Shown: positions 11,238-21,443, counted from the stretch's first letter. The stretch: 64,000 bases of DNA from Loripinus fragilis (GCA_964019695.1 OZ026531.1:5093701-5157700), one strand, 5' to 3'. The notes: generated by a model not told the origin, from the sequence alone. Made by a program: numbers and translations.

Positions 11238-11418
11238 GGTCCTTCAGGAATATTGGGTACTGACGGAAAGCAGAATACTGCTTAAACCAGTGCTAGGGGG
11301 TGTGAGAATTGTTGCACTTTGCATTAGTTCTCATGAACAGACTCAATAAAACCGAGTCTGCTGTTTTCTTAAATTGTAGGGGCTCTCTTTTTCTGAGGGT
11401 TCCGTTATTCCAGATTAT
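11238..11418 (+). repeat. About 180-bp direct repeat, copy 2 (possible LTR)
   Basis: It shares GGTCCTTCAGGAATATTGGG, TTAGTTCTCATGAACAGACT and CAATAAAAC with the copy at 9970. The 1.1 kb between them has no recognisable gag or pol. The intervening sequence has ACACCGGTAATTAGT repeated in tandem at 11101-11135. Confidence 0.55.
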
Positions 11419-11479
11419 TTAGTTGTTTATGATAAAAAATTGTTTACTTTCTGGACCTATGTTTAATTTTTCTGTGATT

Positions 11480-11760
11480 GAGTCTCATGTTAAGATGGAT
11501 GGTTCACCTAACCACACTTTTTTCCTGGGCAAGCTTGACTTAGCAATTAACCAGTACTTCGTGCACATACTTTGGCTTGTAACCTACACCAACCCTTCTT
11601 GAATAGGTGAAAGGAGGAGAATGACCATAGAAATTCTTTCATGATCAATCTCCAGGAAAGTACTGGACAGGGTCAAGATCAAACTTGCAACCCCTGGATA
11701 GACTGAGGTCAAACTCATTATGGACTGAGTTAAGGCTTAAAAATCCCAGTCAAAAATATT
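11480..11760 (-). mobile_element. tRNA-derived SINE, family B, degraded
   Basis: Recognised by GGTTCACCTAACCACACTTT, CAGTACTTCGTGCACATACT, TCATGATCAATCTCCAGGAA and a decayed tRNA-like head near 11690-11760. Confidence 0.65.
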
Positions 11761-12084
11761 TCAGTCATGTCAGTACTTAAGTATGGAAAATGAGAACTAC
11801 CAGTGCTTTTGTAAAACATCATTTTAGCTCCAAATATCGATGTATTAGGTGGATTTGTCTTGATTTGGTTTAAACATATTTTATTCATTCTTTAGTATAC
11901 AGCATTCAATGTACAATAATATAAAAGGGATGTAAATGAAAAGGATCTGACAGCAAGCATCTTATTTCATATGCAAAAAAAATATTGTGTGTAATCACTA
12001 GAATTTTCCCCCGACTGACAGAGTTTGTTGGCTGGTAGGCTTACATTACAGTGATGGGATGGCAAATTGTGTAAACCCTGATCA

Positions 12085-12325
12085 GGCCCGAGGTTATAAA
12101 ACTTTTTCTATGCTCAACTCAGCTGAGCATGAAATTCATCCTGCTCATAGATGTTAAAATGCCAACAATTGTTGGCATTTTAACATTTATTAGCATGAAA
12201 AATACAACATGTGAGAGACTTAAAGCAAGAAACTTCTTCATTTGTCGGTATTTTGGTTTTTATGAGCAGTTAAAATTTCGTGCTCAGTTGAGTTGAGCAT
12301 GAAAAAAGTTTTATAACCTCGGGAG
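12085..12325. mobile_element. Fold-back element with GCTCAACTCAGCTGAGCATG ends
   Basis: Outer inverted ends are CCGAGGTTATAAAACTTTTT and AAAAAGTTTTATAACCTCGG. Inner palindromes are AATGCCAACAATTGTTGGCA and GCTCAACTCAGCTGAGC. Related copies are at 37832-38066 and 38648-38866. Confidence 0.8.
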
Positions 12326-12477
12326 CAGGTTTCTGCTTCCAGAAAGCACTGATCTGGTTTTACACTGTTTGCCCAAGCCCAAATGTCTGAGTATTCACTG
12401 GACATATAGTACATGTAATCTCAATATCTAAACAGACCGAAACAGCTTTCTCAACACCTTGTGTGAACAATACTCAC

Positions 12478-12520
12478 CTAATGTAAACCAACAGCTTGTT
12501 TCCAAGTCGAATCTGGCCAT
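12478..12520 (-). CDS. VPS8: VPS8 exon 16, 43-nt micro-exon
   Basis: This small exon completes Asp and encodes GQIRLGNKLLVYI plus two bases of Ser, matching VVMGNKLLVYIS. The acceptor is AATTTGCAG|ATGGCC and the donor AG|GTGAGT. It is fixed by its phase (enters 1, leaves 2) and by both neighbours. Confidence 0.95.
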
Positions 12521-13129
12521 CTGCAAATTAAATCAAGAACTATTACTAGTCCAGAGGTGTCACTAAAATATTCAAATATGTTTTTGAGATTTTTAAGGTT
12601 TGTTGGGCTCTAGGTGAAGTCACACCTTTCACGAAACAGAGTGCTTGAATTTTGATCGTGGGCTACATAAATGTTTAACAATAAAAACCTTCAATCAGAG
12701 TGTCAAACCGTTTGGATCCAGATCAGGGCTGGCGTTCTGTCATCGCTAGTAAGCAAAAAATAAATTCAACTAAAAGCGGAAAGAGACATTTACATCCTTG
12801 TTTTAATGATACAGATAGCAACATATCGTTTGGGCTGCGACACAAAAAAACTGTCTTTGGGGTTTCCGACAAAGTGAGACTCCTTAGCTCTAGAGACTAT
12901 CTATTGATTTGAAATTTCACGCATAGCAAGTTTAGATATGACACTTTCCAAAAAACAAACGACAATGGAACAGTCTGCCCTGATGTGCAGACTGGTCTGT
13001 GCCTTTGAACCAGTCTGGGCCTTTGTTGAATGCAAACCCGAAGACCGGTTTCCTCGAGACAAGGTCCATTTATTGTATTCATTGGTGCTTCAGTAGCTTG
13101 CGAATCCATATTGCCCGCTGACCGATCTA

Positions 13130-14020
13130 ATGCTCATGTGACATTGCTCCCATACTGCTTCGGGTTTCTGATAGTGTACACTGCCCATTTTTCTGTGGAT
13201 CATACATAGCCCCTTTTTCCCCATAAATTTGATATAATGTCAGTTTTTACATTATCTAGAGCTGGCTAAAATAAGCTGTTCCGTCTAATCGTTCAAAGTG
13301 CATCTTTAGTTTATCATTATCAGAGTAAAGTGTGAAAAATTTCATACACAAATCAAGTCCCCTGTTGTTTTATCAGTATAATGAACAATGAACACATATT
13401 AGGTCACCAAAACAGCATTGTAAACAAGTTCTTATCCTTTTAATTCTTATTTCTTTTCAAATCCATTCTAAATGTGCACATTAAATATACAAACAAACTA
13501 CTTTTTAGAATATTTGAAGCTAAATTGTGCTGTCTAGAGTGCACCAGCGCTATTATCTCCCTTACTTTATACAATCTATTTGAGTCTACTTTTAGATGTT
13601 TTTTATTGCAGTTGAGAAAAATATGTTTTCATTATATGCATTAGATTTCAACGCTGTCAATCGCCAGAATTCTCATTAATAGGGAAAGGAAGGAATATTA
13701 CATCATAGTTCATGATGCTACATTTGAAATACGACCAAATAAGAAACACTGAATGCCTTATCGTCGATTATAAGATAATGGGTGGGGTAGAGTATTATTG
13801 AATCACAGAAAAAAACTGACACAGAATAGACCATGTTATAAGCAATCTGACTGCGTTTATCGTGGTCGCTGATTGTGGATACCAAGTAGGGTGCTATATC
13901 GCCGCTCCAGTAAATTCAAAACTCGCTGATCTGTATCTACCCTATTTTCTAAAGAACCTTACAGGTATAGGATTATTAATAAAATTTTCGTGCCTGATGC
14001 GCTTATTTGGTCGAATATGA
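13130..14020. other. VPS8 intron without recognised feature
   Basis: AT-rich unique-looking sequence between exons 16 and 15. Only short inverted repeats and common repeat fragments were noticed; nothing codes. Confidence 0.4.
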
Positions 14021-14029
14021 CAAGCTTAC

Positions 14030-14171
14030 CTGTAAGCTGTTTACCAGTGTCAACTGCTGCCTTCAATGTTGAGAGAAGTTCCTCTAATGGTGTGACATAG
14101 TCAAACATTCCCTTGTTGTACACATAGATAATAGCATCATATAAGCCATGACCCCAGCATAATAAAACAAC
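14030..14171 (-). CDS. VPS8: VPS8 exon 15, solenoid
   Basis: This 142-nt exon encodes VVLLCWGHGLYDAIIYVYNK then GMFDYVTPLEELLSTLKAAV and DTGKQLT plus one base. It matches VVLMCWENRLYDAMIYVYNRGMNEFISPMEKL. The acceptor is CTTTTACAG|GTTGTT and the donor G|GTAAG. Exon 16 completes GAT (Asp). Confidence 0.97.
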
Positions 14172-14194
14172 CTGTAAAAGATGACAATCACAGT

Positions 14195-14470
14195 GTCACC
14201 ACAAATCCTGATAGAAAATTCTTATACAGCAAGACCTGTCTTAAGTGCCACTCAAAAAGAAGACCAAAGCTGGTTTTCAAGACCAATTATTGCTCAATGC
14301 AGGTCCAATGGGAGCATTCTGCAATACTTTCGACCTTCATTAAGCATGTTCCAAGGGGAGCATTCTGCAATACTTTCGACCTTCATTAAGCTACCATTTG
14401 TCATTAAGATCTTTGTTTTGTCTATTTTTGAGTGGCCGCTTAAGACAGGTTTTACTGTACTGCCTTACTT
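14195..14470. mobile_element. MITE with AAGACCTGTCTTAAG ends
   Basis: The inverted ends AAGACCTGTCTTAAGTGCCA and GGCCGCTTAAGACAGGTTTT enclose a 46-bp internal direct duplication (GGGAGCATTCTGCAATACTT then TCGACCTTCATTAAGC at 14310 and 14356). A simpler copy without the duplication is at 52985-53160. Confidence 0.7.
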
Positions 14471-15059
14471 CAGTCAAAAACAGTTGAACTAAAATATTTT
14501 GATCAAAGAAACTTAATATCACCATATTTCAGTTAAAAATGTCTCACCTGGGTCTGTTTAATGAAACTGCACAAACACTCGTATTTACCTTTTCTCGAAT
14601 GATAAGTCAAGCCTGGGCATTCCCGTAGTATCGTCAGAGCATTTGCTACTGCCATACAAAATTTTTGGAAGTAGATATTTTTGGAAGTAGATATTGAAAG
14701 ACTCAGACCAAAACTTAGACCTTTATCCCAATTTGATATGGCTCCTGAACATTTAGACACTAAGTGTACTGGAAACCCTTAAAAGGTACTTTGGCAAACA
14801 GTGAAGACTAGATAAATTCCACTGAATGCTGCATTTCATCAGGATCAAATTTGCCAAGAAAATACCAACCTCTAGGGACTGGAGTACATAGTAATTTGTA
14901 AACTCCAAACTGTAACCCTTAAAACATGTAATGGATAATACTATTCTTACTGTTTAATCTGTTGTAGAATATCGGTCAGAATATATAAAGGGATAAAGTG
15001 TGACTATATACATATGCAATACATACCATTACAGCACTTTAGCTAAGAGTGTAAACCGA

Positions 15060-15175
15060 AAAATATTTTTCTTATTTCTCAACCAAAAAATATGTTGTGG
15101 GTACTCAAAAAAAACCGTCTCAATATGTTAAAATTGATGGGTAAGAAAAAATTTGCAATTTTACGCTAAAAGTTT
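15060..15175 (+). mobile_element. GAGACGGTTC MITE with core deletion
   Basis: TTTCTCAACCAAAAAATATG is followed by a core truncated after ACCGTCTCAATATG, so one arm of the hairpin is lost. Confidence 0.7.
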
Positions 15176-15254
15176 TTGTTTATCTTAACCTCTGCCATTA
15201 TCATATTGATATGTTCAATCAGGCCTCTAGTTAATAGTGCGTAATTAATAATTA

Positions 15255-15400
15255 ATTTTCTTATTTCTCAACCAGACATACATTGTGGGTACTCAAAAGA
15301 ACCGTCTCAATGAGACGGTTCTATTGAGCACCCAAAATGTATGTTAAAACTGATGGGTAAGAAAAAATTGACAATCTTACACTCAGAAATTTTGTTCATT
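15255..15400 (+). mobile_element. GAGACGGTTC hairpin MITE
   Basis: A complete core hairpin with one mismatch (ACGGTTCTATTGAGCACCC). It lies about 80 bp after the deleted copy, in the same orientation. Confidence 0.8.
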
Positions 15401-15459
15401 TTGACCTAATATGTAAATATAGGAAACTTATACATCTTTCTAATGCTTTGATGAGAAAA

Positions 15460-15702
15460 TATGAGCTGTGACATGAGATTTCCAACAATGTGGTATGTGC
15501 GACCAGCAAAGGCTCAGACCAGCCTGCGCATATGCGCAGTCTGATCAGAGCCTTTACTTGTCGCTTAAATTTTCTATGAATATTAAGCTACTTACCGAAC
15601 ATCATTTGGATTTTATAAGCTTAAAAGGAGGCCGCACAGGCTTGTCTGAGTCTACACTTGTTGGAATGACACATTGTTGGAAATCACATGTCTCGGCTCA
15701 TA
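15460..15702. mobile_element. Palindromic MITE (GAGATTTCCAACAATG), next to the exon 14 donor
   Basis: The ends ATGAGCTGTGACATGAGATT then TCCAACAATGTGG and CACATTGTTGGAAATCACAT then GTCTCGGCTCAT are inverted. The interior includes TGCGCATATGCGCAGTCTGA. The right end lies about 14 nt from the GT of the exon 14 donor. Confidence 0.8.
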
Positions 15703-15718
15703 TCTTCTTTTTACTTAC

Positions 15719-15941
15719 ATTATGAATGTCAAGACTAGCTACATCCATGTGTACAATACATGCTTCCACATTCTCTAACAGTCCCTTAGTCTCGTAGTGT
15801 GTCACAAAGTCCTTCATCACCGCCGGCGGGATCACCTGTAACTTGTCATTTATCATATAAGGCTCCAAACATTCCAGAAATGTTCCCATGGCAATCACGT
15901 CCATACTGAATCTCTCGTAGATACGGCCAAATAAAATATCC
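15719..15941 (-). CDS. VPS8: VPS8 exon 14, solenoid core
   Basis: This 223-nt exon, the longest here, encodes 74 residues after the split Met codon: DILFGRIYERFSMDVIAMGT, FLECLEPYMINDKLQVIPPA, and so on to ENVEACIVHMDVASLDIHN. It matches FLECLEPYILSDKLVGITPQVMKDLIVHF and VEALIVHMDITSLDIQQ, the best-conserved block of the family. The acceptor is TCTTTCACAG|GGATA and the donor AAT|GTAAGT. A palindromic MITE ends about 14 nt downstream of the donor GT. Confidence 0.98.
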
Positions 15942-16017
15942 CTGTGAAAGAGGTAACATGTATTGTATTCAACCTAATCAGCGCTCATTCTCTCTAGGTG
16001 CACACTGAGTTTTTTTT

Positions 16018-16655
16018 TAACTCTTTGCATGCTGGGTAGTTTTTCAATCAGGGTTCATACAGGCAAGTTTGAGTAAATTCAAGAACTTTTCAAGGACTTC
16101 TAAAACTTTCATACAGTTTTCAAGGACTAAAAATTTATGAAAATACAGATTTGAATGTAAAAATTCTACTTCAGAAATGTTAGACTGAGATAATGAAGAA
16201 ATTAGTATAACTCTATTAGAAAATTAGTATAAAATTGTTGTGCTTTTATTTGATGCAGCATATGCTGCACCAAATACAGGCACAACAATTTTATAATGAT
16301 TAAGGTCTTTATAAACTGTGCCAAGTCCTACAGAAAATAGTAGAAATCAAAAACTTTTCAAGGCTTTTGAGTGATTTTCCAGTACTTTTCAAGGCAGATT
16401 TATTTTTCAAGGACTTTTCAAGAAAACCCTCTAAATTCAAGTACTTTTCAAGCCTGTGCAAAACCTTGTCATGTTTTTGTTGTCGCCTACTGATTATTTT
16501 CAAAATTAACTTTTTCAAAAAAATCTTTCATAAACACTACCACACAGTCAAATGGTTTGGATCCAGATCAGGACCAACATTCTGTCAGTCCTGATCAAGG
16601 TGTAAAGGCTATCAGTAGACAACAAAAGTTGTCGCTAGCAAGGAGATAGGTAACT
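16018..16655 (+). mobile_element. CTCTTTGCATGCTGG MITE split by a fold-back insertion
   Basis: The left piece (16018-16045) ends in GGGTAGTTTTTC, and the right piece resumes near 16475 with TGTTTTTGTTGTCGCCTACT. A second element (about 16045-16470) lies between, with inverted ends GGTTCATACAGGCAAGTTTG and CAAGCCTGTGCAAAACC and several AAGGACTTTTCAAG repeats. Confidence 0.6.
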
Positions 16656-16711
16656 TTTATCCAACCAATATTTTTTTGTTTGCTTATTTTGTCTGCTCCA
16701 TATTTGTTTGT

Positions 16712-16985
16712 TTTGTTTGAGATTTTACGTCCCAGTCAACAGCTATGGTCATGTCCAGACGGTCAGTTCACACTAAGCGGTTAACCAGTGCTTTGTGCAC
16801 ATACTTTCATTTGTAACTGACAACAACCCTTCTTGAATCAGTGGAAGGAGGAGAATGACTGTAGAAATTATTTCATGATCAATCTCCAGGAAAATATGGG
16901 GCTGGGCCGGGATAAAACTCGCGACCCTGTATCTGCAGTCAGACTCGCTACCAACTGCGCTACCGGGCCCGGTGTCAGCTGCATA
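16712..16985 (-). mobile_element. tRNA-derived SINE, family B
   Basis: The minus-strand head is seen as CTCGCGACCCTGTATCTGCA then GTCAGACTCGCTACCAACTG; the body contains CATGATCAATCTCCAGGAAA and the 3' end TTTACGTCCCAGTCAACAGC. Confidence 0.8.
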
Positions 16986-17127
16986 TATTCAAACACACTC
17001 CAGAATAGGTTTACCAAAGAAGCAAATACTATGAACTCTGATCAGACTGCTCCTAAGGTACCATTCTGATCTGGGTCCATATTGTTTGCAATACAGCAGG
17101 CATTTAGTTAAGAGTGCGTACCAAAAA

Positions 17128-17608
17128 AAATAATTTTTCTTATTTCTCAACCAAAACATAAGTTGTGGGTACTAAAAAGAACCGTCTCAATGAGAGGTTT
17201 CTTTTGAGCACCCAAAACATATGTTCAAACTTGTGGATTAGAAAATATTTAAAATTTTACGCTCAAAATTTTTGTATATCTAAAGCTATGAATATTGGCT
17301 ATCATAGTACACAAGCAGATGAGAAAGAAAATGAAACGTATCATGAATGGGGGGGGGAGGATTAATTGTGAATTCTAATGCACTTAATTTTGTAACGCAA
17401 CGTCTGATTGGATAATGTCAAAAATTTACGTAAGTATATACCTGTGATACACCACTTCAGATAAACAAATAATTTCAGCGTAAAAATGTAAATATTTTCT
17501 TACCCATCAGTTTACATTATATGTTTTGGGTGTTCAAAAGAACCGTCTCATTGAGAGGGTTCTTTTGAGAACCCAAAACATATGTTTTTGTTGAGAAATA
17601 TAAAAATT
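17128..17608. mobile_element. Two GAGACGGTTC MITEs in opposite orientation
   Basis: The copy at about 17128-17275 is plus-oriented with damage in one arm (TGAGAGGTTTCTTTTGAGCA). The copy at about 17462-17608 is inverted (GTGTTCAAAAGAACCGTCTC). Together they flank about 185 bp, so the pair could fold or could have mobilised the segment. Confidence 0.7.
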
Positions 17609-18111
17609 AAATTTTTGCTATGCACTCTTAACTTTTAAAGTCCTGTATACTGTCAGAAATGGTTTGACATCATTAATTACGTCACATATCGTTGGATGAC
17701 ATGCAGCTTTTTGCGGCTAGCAACACTCCAATTTGAGATGAAACCGCAGAAATGCATTATAATGGGGATAACCATATTCAAAATTTTCATTTGGGGAGGT
17801 ATATCTTTGGATATGCGTTCGGGAATCACGTTTTAAGGCTCCACTCGTGCTTTGCCGTAAAACTAAATTTCCAAATGTATATCAGTTGGTTCAGAGGATA
17901 GAGTGCAGACAAGGCTTTTTCATAGTTATATGACCCTGGTGACATTGAAAATTAGGTCAAGGTCACAAAGATCTAATCATTTATTAAGGTACTCTAAATG
18001 ATGTATTAGTGCCAGTTTGGTCAAAATCTGGGAAGACCTAGTTATATGACCCTGATGATCTTGGAAATTAGGTCAAGGTCACCAAAATCTAACCATTCCT
18101 TTCAGCTGTCC

Positions 18112-18440
18112 CAAATACCGGGCCGCTTAGCGCAGTCCGTAACGTGTCTGGCAACAGATGCGAGTCTGACTGCAGATCCAGGGATCGCGAGTTCGATCCC
18201 GGCCCGGTCCCATACTTTCGTGGAGATTGATCATGGAATAATTTCTACGGACATTCTCCTCCCTTCTGCTGAATCATTCAAGAAGGGTTGTTGTCAGTTA
18301 CAAGCGAAAGTATGTGCACGAAGTACTGTTAACTGCTTGTTCAAGCTTGCCCAGGAAAAAGTGTGGTTAGGTGAACTGACCGTCCCGCCATGACAACAGC
18401 TGTTGACTTGGGACGTAAAGCAAAAAAAAAAAAAAGCAAA
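18112..18440 (+). mobile_element. tRNA-derived SINE, family B, well preserved
   Basis: The tRNA-like head runs from CCGGGCCGCTTAGCGCAGTC to GCGAGTTCGATCCCGGCCCG, with A and B boxes and an acceptor-like pairing CCGGGCC/GGCCCGG. The body has CATACTTTCGTGGAGATTGA and the tail GACTTGGGACGTAAAGCAAA then A-rich. It ends about 120 bp from the exon 13 duplicate. Confidence 0.85.
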
Positions 18441-18588
18441 AGCTGTCTCAAATAAGTATACGATCAAGTTTGGAAAAAATGAATTCAACAATTCACAAGT
18501 TTTAGCCCAGACAAAAACCTACACTAACACCGACAGGTTCCACGCCAAAAATAATGTCCCATCTGGGAGGGGACATAATTGAGCTTAC

Positions 18589-18707
18589 ATTCTATCTAGA
18601 TGAAGACAGTAGTCTACACACTCAGGTACTATACTCTGGTAGTAGTCTTCTATTTCTTCTATCAATCCTTTACCAGGACAAAACTGAGTCATTGCTAGAT
18701 CCACATA
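18589..18707 (-). CDS. VPS8: Duplicate of VPS8 exon 13 (possible alternative exon)
   Basis: This 119-nt open copy of exon 13 starts at the Tyr codon (YVDLAMTQFCPGKG) and has the same donor AT|GTAAGC. The homology before it ends in a pyrimidine-rich stretch TTTTCTTCTTGTGG then TAATCCAG, a plausible 3' splice site. It differs from the full copy at a few residues (LIEEI for KIEEL, PEC for PVC). Spliced from exon 12 it stays in frame and drops seven residues. Spliced after the full copy it reads I-M-W-I then stop. Use in mRNA is not known from sequence alone. Confidence 0.6.
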
Positions 18708-18756
18708 CTGGATTACCCCACCCACAAGAAGAAAACAGAAGAATAATTGAGCTTAC

Positions 18757-18896
18757 ATTCTATCTAGATGAAGACAGTAGTCTACACACACAGGTACTAT
18801 ACTCTGGTAGTAGTCTTCTAATTCTTCTATCTTTCCTTTACCAGGACAAAACTGAGTCATTGCTAGATCTACATACTGGAACAGTAACTCCAACAT
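18757..18896 (-). CDS. VPS8: VPS8 exon 13 (full copy), solenoid
   Basis: This 140-nt exon encodes MLELLFQYVDLAMTQFCPGK then GKIEELEDYYQSIVPVCVDY and CLHLDR plus two bases. It fits MVEILFHYADRALKKCPDQGK...VPVIVDYCLLLQRK. The acceptor is TTTTATCACAG|ATGTTG and the donor AT|GTAAGC. It enters in phase 0 from AQL and leaves in phase 2, completed by exon 14 to ATG (Met). A second copy lacking the first 21 nt lies 50 bp downstream (18589-18707). Confidence 0.93.
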
Positions 18897-18914
18897 CTGT
18901 GATAAAAAAATAAG

Positions 18915-19050
18915 AATCTATCATGAGTGTGAGAATGGGATAGAAAAATCCGTCCCGAGAATCACAGATTGCCATCACGAGGCTTGCCGAGTGATGACAA
19001 TCGGTGATCGTGAGGGAAAGATTCTTCCATCCCATCCTCTTATGATTAAT
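18915..19050. mobile_element. Palindromic MITE (GATAGAAAAATCCGTCCCGA)
   Basis: The inverted ends AATGGGATAGAAAAATCCGT and AAGATTCTTCCATCCCATCC surround ATCACGAGGCTTGCCGAGTG. A sister copy is at 40943-41068. It starts about 20 nt upstream of the exon 13 acceptor. Confidence 0.8.
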
Positions 19051-19117
19051 GGACTAAGGAGTCTTTTAATTTAATGTACTGAAATCTATGCTGAAGAGTT
19101 TGGTCCTGCAATGGAGT

Positions 19118-19195
19118 ACAGACCTCGGGTTCTTTTGAGAACACACAATATAGTTTTCGTTGAGAAATAAGAAAAACAATTTCTCAGTGCACCCT
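19118..19195 (-). mobile_element. GAGACGGTTC MITE remnant
   Basis: Half element: GGTTCTTTTGAGAACACACA then TTTTCGTTGAGAAATAAGAA. Confidence 0.55.
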
Positions 19196-19494
19196 ATTAT
19201 CTGAAGATCTGTTAGCCGAACACAATGGCTCAGTTGGTAGCAATGGTGTAGCAAGAACGCTGAAAAAGTTACGCTCATCAAAGGGAGACTACTGGATCAA
19301 GCAGTGGTTCTCTTCGATTGCATCCCTATAAAATGGGATCTTCTCTTAAAGGAAAGAATTTGCACCCAGAGGGAGCTCTTTAAGAGCAGCTCCTTATGGT
19401 ATGGAAACTCACTTTTACTGTATTTGGTGACCTCCCTTGAATGTTACTTTTTTTTTTATAATGCATGTGCGTAACTGCATAATGGGAGGTACGT

Positions 19495-19680
19495 CAATGG
19501 GTAGCGCGGAGACAGGAAATTGTCACCGGAGTCACTGTGTTGTGCGGCTTGTGCCCTTGAGCAAGACACTTAATCTGCTGCTTAGTACTGGCTGAACCCA
19601 AGAAGACAGAAAATCATCCTGTCATTATTGAAAAATTGTTGACTGGGACATAAAGCATCAACACAAATACATGTAAAACA
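19495..19680 (+). mobile_element. SINE family A, head lost
   Basis: It retains CACTGTGTTGTGCGGCTTGT, CCTTGAGCAAGACACTTAAT, TGCTTAGTACTGGCTGAACC and the tail TTGACTGGGACATAAAGCAT; the tRNA-like head is decayed. Confidence 0.7.
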
Positions 19681-19811
19681 ATAAAGAACAAACTTTTAGT
19701 TGTGTCTTTATTGATGAGTATTCTTGAATGGAATCACCATGAAGTTTGCATATCTGCTTTATTGTTTACCAAGATAACAATGTCATCAGCATAGAAAATT
19801 AATGAAATTTT

Positions 19812-20138
19812 TTTGTTTGTTTTGTTGCTTTACGTCCCAAGTCAACAGCTAAGGTCATGGCGGGATGGTCAGTTCACCTAACCACACTTTTTACTGGACA
19901 AGTTTGAACAAGCGATTAACCAGTACTTCGTGCACATACTTTTGCTTGTAACTGACAACAACCTTTCTTGAATGATTCAGCGGAAGGGAGGAGAATGACC
20001 ATAGAAATTATTTCAGGATCAATCTCCATGAAAGTATGGGACTGGGCCGGGATCGAACTCGCGGCCCCTGGATCTGCAGTCAGACTCGTATCTGTGTAGT
20101 CAGACATGGTACCCACTGCACTACATGCCCGGTGTAAT
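19812..20138 (-). mobile_element. tRNA-derived SINE, family B
   Basis: It runs from the tail TTGCTTTACGTCCCAAGTCA through GTACTTCGTGCACATACTTT to a minus-strand head with GGGCCGGGATCGAACTCGCG. The B box is intact. Confidence 0.8.
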
Positions 20139-20291
20139 AAGCAATGGTAGTAAGTATTACAGCAACCTATATCCAAAATTAGAGATTCAAATGGTTTATT
20201 TTATGATTAGGGTAATCAATGAACATCAAAAACAGTGTTTGGAAATAGTTAACTGCAATCATCTGATAAAAGTTTTACAGTCCAGCCATTC

Positions 20292-20505
20292 CCTAAACTT
20301 GTCTTTCCCTGTCTGCTGATAACCTTTCATACCATTTGGACTCAGAGGATGAAGTCAGAAAAAAATGCCAGGCCTGATCTGGATCCAAGTTTGGCACTCT
20401 GATGGTATTTCTTGAAGATTTTTGTTCTTCAAAAATTGATTTTAAAGAATCCACAGGTAACAAAAATGCATACAAAATTACCCAGAATGCAGAGAATTAA
20501 CTTAC
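20292..20505 (-). mobile_element. CTCTTTGCATGCTGG-family MITE abutting the exon 12 donor
   Basis: On the minus strand it begins TTAATTCTCTGCATTCTGGG immediately after GTAAG of the exon 12 donor and runs to GGTTATCAGCAGACAGGGAA. Landmarks TTGGATCCAGATCAGG and CATACCATTTGGACTC identify the family. Confidence 0.7.
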
Positions 20506-20643
20506 CAATTGTGCCACAACACTTTTTCTAGATTTACTGGATCCGGACAATCCCACTACCGCCTTTGCCTTTCCTTCGTAAAAAGACAGAGCAAGTGACA
20601 GAGCATCTTGATATTTGTTCTCTTTTACCAGAACATCAATACG
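20506..20643 (-). CDS. VPS8: VPS8 exon 12, start of alpha-solenoid
   Basis: This 138-nt exon has 46 codons: RIDVLVKENKYQDALSLALS, then FYEGKAKAVVGLSGSSKSRK and SVVAQL. It matches RVDHLLKQDCLTEALALAWSFHEGKAKAVVGLSG, the hinge from propeller to helical solenoid. The acceptor is CTTTTCAG|CGTATT and the donor TTG|GTAAGT. A 200-bp MITE begins within about 5 nt of the exon end, so only the GTAAG itself separates coding sequence from transposon. Confidence 0.97.
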
Positions 20644-20739
20644 CTGAAAAGTATAAAAGGCTTGCTGATGTTAATGCTCCTCATCTTAGTACTTTCCTTC
20701 GTGAATATTCATGATAGACAACTATGAATAAGTATTTTG

Positions 20740-20937
20740 TTTGATTTGATTCTTTACGTCCCAGTCAACATTTTTTCAGTCATGTTGGGGCGGGTCTTCC
20801 TGGGTTAAACCAGTACTAAGCAGGGATTAAATGTGTCTTGCTCAAGGACACAACGCAGTGCCGATAGTAAGGCTCGAACCAGCAACCCTTCGATCTCGAG
20901 TCAAGTATTCTACCACTGAGCCACTGTGCTCCCCTAT
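20740..20937 (-). mobile_element. tRNA-derived SINE, family A
   Basis: Tail GATTCTTTACGTCCCAGTCA, core GTGTCTTGCTCAAGGACACA, head with AAGGCTCGAACCAGCAACCC and TACCACTGAGCCACTGTGCT. Confidence 0.85.
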
Positions 20938-20956
20938 GAATAATTATATAAATTTG

Positions 20957-21138
20957 TTTTGTTTTGTTTGATTCTTTACGTCCCATCAACAATCTTTCAA
21001 TTAAACAGGGACAGGTCTTCCTGGGTGGAACCAGTACTAAGCTAGGATAAATGTGTCTTTCTCAAGAACCACAACGCAGTGACGCCGGTGAGGCTCCAAC
21101 CCACGGCCCCTCAGTCTCGAGTCAAGCACTCTACCAAA
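20957..21138 (-). mobile_element. tRNA-derived SINE, family A (second, tandem)
   Basis: Same layout as the copy 20 bp away, but the A-box end is cut after GAGTCAAGCACTCTACCA. Confidence 0.8.
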
Positions 21139-21332
21139 TTTTGTGTGTTTGACAGCTAGTTTTCTGGCTACTGGTGGTTTCCTCAAATTATTTCACAAAT
21201 TCCATGATTTTTCCAGGATTATTCAGGTTTGATTTTTCCATGCATGGAACTTTTTTTTTTAATTTTCTAGGTTTTCCGTGATTTCCAGACCTTGTGGGAA
21301 CCCTGTGATACGTTCTTATATCTAGGTATTAC

Positions 21333-21443
21333 CTCCTTCCATGTGCGTAGCTTGTAGACATGTATGCTCTTGGTACCCAGCATAAACAGCTGGTTCTCAT
21401 GGCTCACAATGGTCTGGTAACAGGCGTGGTCCCCTGCATATGC
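21333..21443 (-). CDS. VPS8: VPS8 exon 11, last propeller strand
   Basis: This 111-nt exon has 37 codons beginning AYAGDHACYQTIVSHENQLF, then MLGTKSIHVYKLRTWKE. It matches GEKACYQSISSYGGQIFYLGTKSVYVMMLRSWRE, the end of the propeller before the solenoid. The acceptor is CCTTTCTAG|GCATAT and the donor GAG|GTAATA. Confidence 0.96.

Noticed and set aside
18112..18205. tRNA gene
   Set aside because: The A and B boxes and acceptor-like pairing are good, but this is the head of a roughly 330-bp SINE present five times. The same holds for the family A heads.
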